NCBI GenBank assembly: GCA_028291285.1
Contig: JAQGIJ010000516.1
Location: 1-8,190 of the forward strand
From: Phenylobacterium sp.
GTDB taxonomy: Bacteria > Pseudomonadota > Alphaproteobacteria > Caulobacterales > Caulobacteraceae
DNA length: 8,190 bases
Direction: 5' to 3'
The position numbers and the translations under genes were made by a program. The stretch's first letter is position 1; the number at the start of each line of letters is the position of its first letter. Of this stretch, positions 1-5,142 are shown one piece after another. The notes beneath the pieces are model-generated. The model saw only the letters and a program-made list of their open reading frames with translations, was not told where the DNA came from and did no database searches.

Positions 1-654
1 TTGCGACGGCCGCGCCTCGTCCAGGCCGACACGGGCGAGCATCTCCTTCAGCCGGGTCTGGGCTTCGACCGGATCGATGGGCTTGGAGCCCGCCTCGCCG
101 GGGGGCGCCTCGGCCTCCCACTCCGCCATGCGCATCCAGACGTCGAGGCCCGAGGAGCGGAACATGTTGCCCACCGGGGCCGAGCGCAGGGCGCCGATGG
201 CCGCCGGTCCCCAGGCCCAGCCGGCGCGGGCCAGGGTCTCGGCGATGGCCAGCGCCTCCTCCCGCGACGGCTCGGGCGCGGTCGCCAGTTCGCCCAGCAG
301 GACGCGGCAGACCTCCCGCAAGGCCGCCGCCTGGGCCGGCGCGCCCTTGGGCTCCGGCAGGCCCAGCGCCTGCGCCAGCCCCGCCGCCGAGGGGGCGCAG
401 AACCTGGCCGGGCGCACGAACGAGAACAGCTCCAGCGCGTCGAAGATCGCCGGCTTCCTTCCCGGCACAGGCGCCCCCAGCCGCTTGGCGGTCATGGAGG
501 CGTGGGCCAGCAGCACCGGCCCGTGCTCGAACAGGTCGCGGGCGTCGGGGGTGCGCAACGGCTGCGGTCCCCGTGCGTCGGCCACGGCCGCGCGGGGGCC
601 GGGCAGCACCACCAGGGCGGGGGCGAGATCGAGGCTGGCGGCGGGCGCGTTCAC
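1..654 (-). CDS. DinG-type ATP-dependent DNA helicase, N-terminal part (runs off left edge)
   Basis: On the minus strand the frame is open for all 218 codons from GTG 654 to the window edge. The only upstream limit is an in-frame TGA at 702-700, and no other start codon lies between, so GTG 654 is the first possible start; its GGAG (657-660) is unusually close (2 nt). The visible part resembles the N-terminal region of alphaproteobacterial DinG/XPD-like superfamily 2 helicases. It contains PVLLAHASMTAKRLG (46-60), FDALELFSFVRPARF (71-85) and AAGLAQALGLPEP (90-102), and ends in LDEARPSQ (211-218), which in this family lies just before the Walker A motif. The ATPase core is outside the window, so no catalytic motif can be checked. 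Such helicases unwind DNA 5'-3' at damaged or R-loop-containing sites. A perfect SOS-like box lies 28 nt upstream of the start, which fits a damage-inducible gene. The family call rests on recalled N-terminal patterns only. Confidence 0.72.
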   Translation of the reverse strand, partial: MNAPAASLDLAPALVVLPGPRAAVADARGPQPLRTPDARDLFEHGPVLLAHASMTAKRLGAPVPGRKPAIFDALELFSFVRPARFCAPSAAGLAQALGLPEPKGAPAQAAALREVCRVLLGELATAPEPSREEALAIAETLARAGWAWGPAAIGALRSAPVGNMFRSSGLDVWMRMAEWEAEAPPGEAGSKPIDPVEAQTRLKEMLARVGLDEARPSQ

Positions 655-682
655 CGCTCCACGACTAGCGCCGAATCGGGCG

Positions 683-697
683 GAACGGAATGGGAAC
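683..697 (-). promoter_or_regulatory. Candidate LexA (SOS) box upstream of the DinG-type helicase
   Basis: The minus strand reads GTTCCCATTCCGTTC, an exact GTTC-N7-GTTC direct repeat. This is the established LexA operator form of alphaproteobacteria such as Rhodobacter and Caulobacter. It lies 28 nt upstream of the helicase GTG start, where it would overlap the promoter and allow repression. A GANTC site (GAATC on the plus strand, 673-677) lies between the box and the start. What is seen is the exact motif and its position; LexA binding is inferred. Confidence 0.65.
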
Positions 698-730
698 CTT
701 CAGCCAATTTCGCGGCCAGCTAACGCCACC

Positions 731-745
731 GTTCAGCGACCGTTC
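731..745 (+). promoter_or_regulatory. Second GTTC-N7-GTTC repeat within an ACCGTTCAGC tandem repeat
   Basis: The plus strand has ACCGTTCAGC at 728-737 and again at 739-748, an 11-bp-period direct repeat. Inside it is an exact GTTC-N7-GTTC (731-745). It lies 34 nt from the other box and 74 nt upstream of the ATG at 820. The repeat fits a LexA box. However, the identity extends beyond GTTC on both sides, which also fits a tandem site for an OmpR/PhoB-type response regulator, whose half-sites are spaced about one helical turn apart. The sequence does not decide between these, or which of the divergent genes it controls. Confidence 0.5.
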
Positions 746-780
746 AGCCGCGCTTTGCCACTCTCAGGGAAACCAACAGC

Positions 781-814
781 CGTCTCAGCCCTTTTGAGAG
801 ACGACGCAAGGAGG
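781..814 (+). promoter_or_regulatory. Leader hairpin and strong Shine-Dalgarno of the 820-1194 gene
   Basis: AAGGAGG (808-814) lies 5 nt before the ATG at 820, a near-ideal ribosome binding site that fixes this start. Just upstream, CGTCTC (781-786) and GAGACG (798-803) form a 6-bp inverted repeat around an 11-nt loop. TGAGAG (795-800) could instead pair with CTCTCA (761-766), so two exclusive foldings are possible. No T-tract follows, so this is not a terminator. A role in translation or mRNA stability is only a possibility. No clear -35/-10 pair was recognised for this gene. Confidence 0.45.
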
Positions 815-819
815 CTCAG

Positions 820-1194
820 ATGCGTAAATTTCTTGCCCCCGCCATGGCGGCCATCACCCTGGCCGGCGCCCTGGGCGCCGCCGCCACCCCCGTCGAGGCC
901 CGGGACTATCGTCACGGCTATTACGGCGGCGGCTACTATGGCGGTTACGACCGCGGTTATAACCGCCGCGACAACCACGGCGACGCCGTCGCCGCAGGCG
1001 TGATCGGCCTGGCGCTGGGCGCGGCCCTGGCCAGCTCCAGCAACCACAACTCCTACAGCCGCAGCTACTACGGCGAACCGCGCGGCTACTACTACGACCG
1101 GCCCTACGCCTACGACACCTGCGTGAGCCGCCGCTGGGTCTACGACCCCTACATCGGTCGTGAGGTCCTGGTCCGTCAGACCTACGCTTGCTGA
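820..1194 (+). CDS. Small exported Gly/Tyr-rich protein with glycine-zipper segment
   Basis: This 124-residue protein starts at ATG 820 with a strong AAGGAGG 5 nt upstream. Residues 1-27 look like a Sec signal peptide: MRK, a hydrophobic Ala/Leu stretch, and a likely cut after VEA (25-27). The mature protein begins with a Gly/Tyr/Arg/His-rich stretch (28-53). A hydrophobic Ala/Gly segment follows (56-71) with G60, G63 and G67, glycine-zipper-like, and then a second Tyr-rich stretch. The tail is conserved-looking, from C101 to C124, the last residue; these two Cys are the only ones and could form a disulphide. The layout resembles small periplasmic or outer-membrane-associated proteins common in Caulobacterales, often annotated as glycine-zipper or hypothetical proteins, whose function is unknown. 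It may respond to envelope stress, but nothing here proves that. It is followed by 51 nt before the helicase gene, with no clear terminator. Confidence 0.85.
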   Translation: MRKFLAPAMAAITLAGALGAAATPVEARDYRHGYYGGGYYGGYDRGYNRRDNHGDAVAAGVIGLALGAALASSSNHNSYSRSYYGEPRGYYYDRPYAYDTCVSRRWVYDPYIGREVLVRQTYAC

Positions 1195-1213
1195 TCGCCC
1201 CGCCCCAGGGGTG

Positions 1214-1237
1214 AAACGTAACAGGAACATGCTATAT
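1214..1237 (+). promoter_or_regulatory. Possible promoter (-10) with degenerate SOS box for the lhr-pdeM operon
   Basis: CTATAT at 1232-1237 resembles a -10 element. Transcription would begin about 1244-1246, at or next to the ATG at 1246, so the mRNA may be leaderless; there is also no good Shine-Dalgarno before that ATG. Overlapping the expected spacer is AAAC-N7-GAAC (1214-1228), which on the minus strand reads GTTC-N7-GTTT, one mismatch from the alphaproteobacterial SOS box. No convincing -35 was seen. One-mismatch boxes occur by chance several times per window this size, so position is the main support. Confidence 0.35.
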
Positions 1238-1245
1238 GCGGCGGG

Positions 1246-3843
1246 ATGGCTGATCCAGGCGGTCCCCCCGCAGACCTGTTGCCCGAGACGTTCCAGGCCT
1301 GGTTCGCCCAGCGCGGCTGGGCCCCGCGCTCGCACCAGCTTGAAATGGTCGAGCGCGCCAACGCCGGCCGCGACGCCCTGCTGATCGCCCCCACCGGCGG
1401 CGGCAAGACCCTGGCGGGCTTCCTGCCCAGCCTCATCGACCTGGCCACGCGGCCCAGGCCCAACACCCCTGCGGGCCTGCACACCCTCTACATCTCGCCC
1501 CTGAAGGCGCTGGCCGTCGACGTCGAACGCAACCTGCTGGCGCCCATCGTCGAAATGGGTCTGCCCATCGTCGCGGAATCCCGCACCGGCGACACCGGCC
1601 TGGCCCGGCGCCAGCGCCAGCGGGTCAAGCCCCCGGACATCCTGCTCACCACGCCGGAACAGCTGGCCCTGCTCTGCGCGTGGGAGGGCGCGCGGCTGTT
1701 CTTCGAAAACCTCGCCTGCGTGATCCTCGACGAGATCCACACCCTGCACGCCTCCAAACGGGGGGATTTGCTGGCCCTCGACCTCGCCCGCCTGCAGCAA
1801 CTGGCCCCCCGCATGCGCCGCGTCGGCCTGTCGGCCACCGTCGACGATCCCGAGGTGATCAAGCGCTGGATGGGGGTGCACATGGCAAGCGCCCCCTTCC
1901 CCGAAGTGTTCCCTTCAGGGGAGGAGTTGGCCTCCGCTCCTCCCCTGCAAGCGCAGCGCAGCGGGGGAGGTGGCGCGTCGCAAAGCGACGTGACGGAGGG
2001 GGCGAAAACCATCGACCTCGTCCGTGGCCCGCCGGGCGCCGAGCCCATCGTCGACATCCTTTTGTCCGAGGGCCGGGTGCCCTGGGCCGGCCACACCGCC
2101 CAGCACGCCATGGCCGAGGTCTATGAGGTCATCAAGAAGGCCCGGACCGCCTTGGTGTTCGTCAACACCCGCTTCCAGGCCGAGTTCGCCTTCCAGGAGC
2201 TGTGGCGGCTGAACGAGGACAGCCTGCCCATCGCCCTGCACCACGGCTCGCTCGCCGCCGAGCAGCGCCGCAAGGTGGAGGCCGCCATGGCCCGGGGCGA
2301 GCTGCGGGCCGTGGTCTGCACCTCCACCCTCGACCTCGGCATCGACTGGGGCGACGTGGACCTGGTGATCCAGCTGGCCTCCCCCAAGGGCGCCTCGCGG
2401 ATGGTGCAGCGCATCGGCCGCGCCAACCACCGGATGGACGAGCCGTCGCGGGATCTGTTCGTCCCCGCCAACCGCTTCGAGATGCTGGAGTGCCAGGCCG
2501 CCCGCGAGGCCATCGCCCAGAACACCCTGGACGGCGACCTGCCCCGGATCGGCGCCCTGGACGTGCTGGCCCAGCACGTCATGGGCTGCGCCTGTTCCGA
2601 GCCCTTCGACATGCTGGCCCTCTACGACGAGGTGCGCTCGGCCGGCCCGTACCGGGATCTTGCCTGGGAGGACTTCGAGCAGGTGGTCGATTTCGTCTCC
2701 ACCGGCGGCTATGCGCTGAGGACCTATGACCGCTTCCGCCGGATCGTGAAGGGCCCAGGAGCGGAAGGAGGGGACGGCCTCTGGCGCGTGCGCAACGCCC
2801 AGACCGCCCAGCGCCATCGGCTGAACGTCGGCGCCATCGTCTCGCCCGCCATGCTCTCGGTGCGCATCGCCGGCCGCAGAGGCGGCGTCGGGCGCAAAGT
2901 CGGCGAGGTCGAGGAGGGCATGCTGGAGATGCTCGATCCCGGCGACACCTTCGTCTTCGCCGGCCAGGTCTGGCGGCTGATGGGGGTGACCAACCTCGAC
3001 GTCCTGGTCACGCCCGCCAACGACAGGGACCCGAAGATGCCCTCCTGGGGCGGCTCGAAGTTCGCGCTCTCCACCTTCCTCGCCAGGCGCGTGCGCCAGC
3101 TGATGTTCGACGAGAGTCACTGGGCGGTGCTGCCGCTCGACGTGCGCGAATGGCTGGAGGCGCAGCGCGACCGCTCGCGGATCGTGGCTGAAGACGAGAT
3201 GCTGCTGGAGACCTTCCCGCGGGGGAAGCGCAACTTCCTGGTCTGCTATCCCTTCGAGGGACGGCTGGCGCACACCACGCTGGCCATGCTGCTGACGCGC
3301 CGGCTGGAGCGGGCGGGCGTCGGGCCGCTGGGGTTCGTCTGCAACGACTACGCGATGGCGGTCTGGGCGCTGAAGCCGCTCGACGGGCTGGATTTCGACC
3401 GGCTGTTCGATCAGGACATGCTGGGCGACGACCTCGAGGCCTGGCTGGCGGAGAGCTTCATGATGAAGCGGGCGTTCAAGGGCTGCGCGATCATCGCCGG
3501 CCTGATCGAGCGCCGCTTCCCCGGCGAGCAGCAGAAGAGCGGCCGCCAGATCACCTTCTCCACCGACCTGATCTACGACGTGCTGCGCCGCCACCAGCCG
3601 GACCACCTGCTGCTGCGCTGCGCGCGGGCGGATGCGGCGAGCGGCCTCATCGACGTGGCGCGCCTGGCGCAGATGCTGGCGCGCATCCGCGGCCGGATCC
3701 GGCATGCGCCCCTGGACCACCTGTCGCCCTTCTCGGTGCCGATCCTGCTGGAGATCGGCAAGGAGCGGTCGCCGGGCCTGGCGGGCGAGGTCATCCTGGC
3801 CGAGGCGGAAGACGACCTGATCGCAGAGGCTTTGACGACGTGA
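1246..3843 (+). CDS. lhr: Ligase-associated DNA damage response DEXH-box helicase (Lhr-core type)
   Basis: This 865-residue superfamily 2 helicase has all expected motifs: HQ (30-31), Walker A APTGGGKT (48-55), SPLKALAVD (84-92), TTPEQL (135-140), DEIH (162-165), SAT (196-198), the second RecA domain beginning near TALVFVNTR (301-309), TSTLDLGID (359-367) and QRIGRANH (388-395). The remainder corresponds to the winged-helix and Lhr-core C-terminal region. Characterised Lhr-core enzymes are ATP-driven 3'-5' single-strand DNA translocases that unwind duplexes in repair. ATG 1246 is the first start after an in-frame TAA at 1219, and it precedes all motifs. The stop overlaps the pdeM start by 4 bp, so the two are very likely co-translated. 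Residues about 224-253, in the linker between the two RecA domains, are Ser/Gly/Ala/Gln-rich and encoded by a palindromic repeat, apparently an in-frame insertion that spares every motif. The ligase and exonuclease partner genes are not adjacent. Confidence 0.93.
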   Translation: MADPGGPPADLLPETFQAWFAQRGWAPRSHQLEMVERANAGRDALLIAPTGGGKTLAGFLPSLIDLATRPRPNTPAGLHTLYISPLKALAVDVERNLLAPIVEMGLPIVAESRTGDTGLARRQRQRVKPPDILLTTPEQLALLCAWEGARLFFENLACVILDEIHTLHASKRGDLLALDLARLQQLAPRMRRVGLSATVDDPEVIKRWMGVHMASAPFPEVFPSGEELASAPPLQAQRSGGGGASQSDVTEGAKTIDLVRGPPGAEPIVDILLSEGRVPWAGHTAQHAMAEVYEVIKKARTALVFVNTRFQAEFAFQELWRLNEDSLPIALHHGSLAAEQRRKVEAAMARGELRAVVCTSTLDLGIDWGDVDLVIQLASPKGASRMVQRIGRANHRMDEPSRDLFVPANRFEMLECQAAREAIAQNTLDGDLPRIGALDVLAQHVMGCACSEPFDMLALYDEVRSAGPYRDLAWEDFEQVVDFVSTGGYALRTYDRFRRIVKGPGAEGGDGLWRVRNAQTAQRHRLNVGAIVSPAMLSVRIAGRRGGVGRKVGEVEEGMLEMLDPGDTFVFAGQVWRLMGVTNLDVLVTPANDRDPKMPSWGGSKFALSTFLARRVRQLMFDESHWAVLPLDVREWLEAQRDRSRIVAEDEMLLETFPRGKRNFLVCYPFEGRLAHTTLAMLLTRRLERAGVGPLGFVCNDYAMAVWALKPLDGLDFDRLFDQDMLGDDLEAWLAESFMMKRAFKGCAIIAGLIERRFPGEQQKSGRQITFSTDLIYDVLRRHQPDHLLLRCARADAASGLIDVARLAQMLARIRGRIRHAPLDHLSPFSVPILLEIGKERSPGLAGEVILAEAEDDLIAEALTT
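1916..2003. repeat. Palindromic repeat element inserted in frame in the helicase gene
   Basis: Three inverted structures follow each other. CAGGGGAGGAG (1916-1926) pairs perfectly with CTCCTCCCCTG (1937-1947). CTCCCC (1940-1945) can alternatively pair with GGGGAG (1964-1969). CGTCGC (1976-1981) pairs with GCGACG (1985-1990) around AAA. The segment ends in GGAGGGGGC (1995-2003). Such G/C-run palindromes resemble dispersed intergenic repeats I recall from Caulobacterales and Sphingomonadales genomes. Here it is translated as low-complexity residues about 224-253 without breaking the frame. The outer borders are uncertain and may reach from about 1893 to 2010. No second copy was noticed in the window. 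Confidence 0.6.
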
Positions 3844-4583
3844 ACGCCGAGAACTTGCAGGTCGTGGCGGAGCGCTTCGTTTACGACTTCGCCATCGGCG
3901 CGGGCGGGGCGCTGCGCACGCCGGTGGCAGGCGCCGAGGCGCACCTGCGGGCCTCGGGCGCGCTGTGGCTGCAGGCCGAGGCCTGCCTGGTCGTCGCCGA
4001 CCTTCACCTGGAGAAGGGCTCGTCCTACGCCGCCCGCGGCCAGATGCTGCCGCCATACGACACCCGCGAGACCCTCGGCCGGCTGGAGGCCGAGATCGCC
4101 GCGCTGTCGCCCCGCATGGTCGTCCTGCTGGGCGACACCTTCCACGACAGAGGGTCGGAGGACCGCCTCGACGCGGCCGACGCCGGCCGCATCGCCGCGC
4201 TCGCCCGCGGCCGCACCCTGGTCTGGGTGATCGGCAACCACGACGCCGACGGCCCGCGCGCGCTGCCGGGCGAGACCGCCGGGGAACTGGAGCTGGCCGG
4301 CCTGACCCTGCGTCACGAGCCCCGCGCCGGGCGCCAGCCGGGGGAGGTCTGCGGCCACCTGCATCCCGCCGCCAAGGTCAGGAGCGCCCGCGGCGCGGTG
4401 CGCCGGCGCTGCTTCGCCACCGACGCCGAGCGGCTGATCCTGCCGGCCTTCGGCGCCTACGCCGGCGGGCTCAACGTCCGCGACGCCGCCTTCTCCGGCC
4501 TCTTCGCCCGGCCGCTGCTGGCCGGCGCGCTTGGCCACGGCCGCGTCCACGCCGTCGGCTGGCGCTCGCTGGCCGCGGACTAG
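3840..4583 (+). CDS. pdeM: Ligase-associated DNA damage response metallophosphoesterase PdeM
   Basis: This 247-residue protein belongs to the calcineurin-like metallophosphoesterase superfamily. The metal-binding signature is complete and in order: DLHLEKG (54-60, the DxH motif), GDTFHD (98-103), GNHD (132-135) and GHLHP (172-176). The DLHLEKG and GDTFHD forms are typical of the small cytoplasmic phosphoesterases found with bacterial ATP-dependent DNA ligases. Characterised relatives are Mn-dependent DNA nucleases or phosphodiesterases thought to process DNA ends. The GTG start at 3840 overlaps the helicase stop (GTGA, 3840-3843), with AGAGG (3825-3829) 10 nt upstream; this points to translational coupling. 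Residues 1-40 have no motif, and a later start is conceivable, but the coupled GTG is the natural choice. There is no signal peptide, so action in the cytoplasm is expected. The gene ends in a CTAG shared with the opposing membrane protein gene, leaving no room for a terminator between them. Confidence 0.92.
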   Translation: MNAENLQVVAERFVYDFAIGAGGALRTPVAGAEAHLRASGALWLQAEACLVVADLHLEKGSSYAARGQMLPPYDTRETLGRLEAEIAALSPRMVVLLGDTFHDRGSEDRLDAADAGRIAALARGRTLVWVIGNHDADGPRALPGETAGELELAGLTLRHEPRAGRQPGEVCGHLHPAAKVRSARGAVRRRCFATDAERLILPAFGAYAGGLNVRDAAFSGLFARPLLAGALGHGRVHAVGWRSLAAD

Positions 4584-5062
4584 CTCCGGATCGCCTGGTC
4601 CAGCGCCACGGCCAGCGAGACGCAGGCCGCTGCGGTCACCGCCGTCGACAGCCGCGGGAAGCGCGACGCCGGGTTGGGCGCCGCATGGTCGGAGAGCCAC
4701 TGCAGCATGAAGGCCGCCAGATAGGCCGTCAGGATCCAGGCCAGATCGAGCCGCCAGCGCGCCAGCAGCAGGGCCCAGGCGACCATGGCGAAGCCCAGCG
4801 CGCCGACGAGCCGCAGGCGGCGCGGCGCGCGGCGCCCGCTCTCCAACCCCCAGCGCACGCCCGCCAGGAAGGAAAGCACCACCGCCGACCAGGTGAGCAG
4901 CACCGTCACCGCCTCGCGCGCCGCCGCCGGCGGGCCGTAGCCATAGACCCCGGCCGCCACCGGAAACGGCAGCAGCGCAAACACCGCCATCGCCCACAGA
5001 GAGATCGGCGCGGCCTCGCGCGCCTGCGGCTTGGCGACGGCCGCAGCCCGTTCGTCGGTCAC
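4580..5062 (-). CDS. DUF3429 family membrane protein
   Basis: This gene encodes 160 residues with about five hydrophobic helices: 22-43, 51-72, 84-101, 105-123 and 138-155. FLAGVRWG (65-72), at the end of the second helix, is the motif by which I recognise the DUF3429 family, small inner-membrane proteins of unknown function common in proteobacteria. There is no signal peptide; a short, charged N-terminus precedes helix 1. GTG 5062 is chosen because a G-rich Shine-Dalgarno (minus strand, 5070-5077) lies about 8 nt upstream; a TTG one codon earlier (5065) is also possible. The gene lies 80 nt downstream of podJ on the same strand and might be read through from it, but the two have no evident functional link. 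Its TAG stop (4582-4580) interlocks with the pdeM TAG in CTAG. Confidence 0.85.
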   Translation of the reverse strand: MTDERAAAVAKPQAREAAPISLWAMAVFALLPFPVAAGVYGYGPPAAAREAVTVLLTWSAVVLSFLAGVRWGLESGRRAPRRLRLVGALGFAMVAWALLLARWRLDLAWILTAYLAAFMLQWLSDHAAPNPASRFPRLSTAVTAAACVSLAVALDQAIRS

Positions 5063-5069
5063 CAAGCGA

Positions 5070-5077
5070 TCCCCCCC
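5070..5077 (-). promoter_or_regulatory. Poly-G ribosome binding site of the DUF3429 gene
   Basis: The minus strand reads seven G residues (5077-5071) and then A, ending about 8 nt before the GTG at 5062. This is the only Shine-Dalgarno-like sequence there and supports GTG over the upstream TTG. A homopolymer of seven is also a slippage-prone tract. Confidence 0.5.
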
Positions 5078-5142
5078 GCGATGTCGGCGCAGTCGACGGC
5101 CAAGCTAGCGCCGGAACCGCCGGCGACCAAGCGCGACCGCGG

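Noticed and set aside
1..723. Plus-strand open frames over the left edge
   Set aside because: Composition is Arg/Gly-rich and structureless. The minus-strand frame in the same place gives a recognisable helicase N-terminus with an SOS-like box upstream.
1195..1213. CCCC/GGGG inverted repeat after the exported protein gene as a terminator
   Set aside because: The stem is only four base pairs with almost no loop and no T-tract.
733..1881. Long minus-strand open frame (382 codons) opposite the exported protein and helicase genes
   Set aside because: It lies antisense to two well-supported genes, its product is low-complexity Gly/Ala/Val/Gln-rich with no domain, and open antisense frames are common at this GC content.
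1915..4056. 713-codon minus-strand open frame opposite lhr and pdeM
   Set aside because: The product is Arg/His/Gln/Pro-rich with no motif. It mirrors the third-position GC of the genuine helicase frame and crosses its palindromic element, so it is a shadow.
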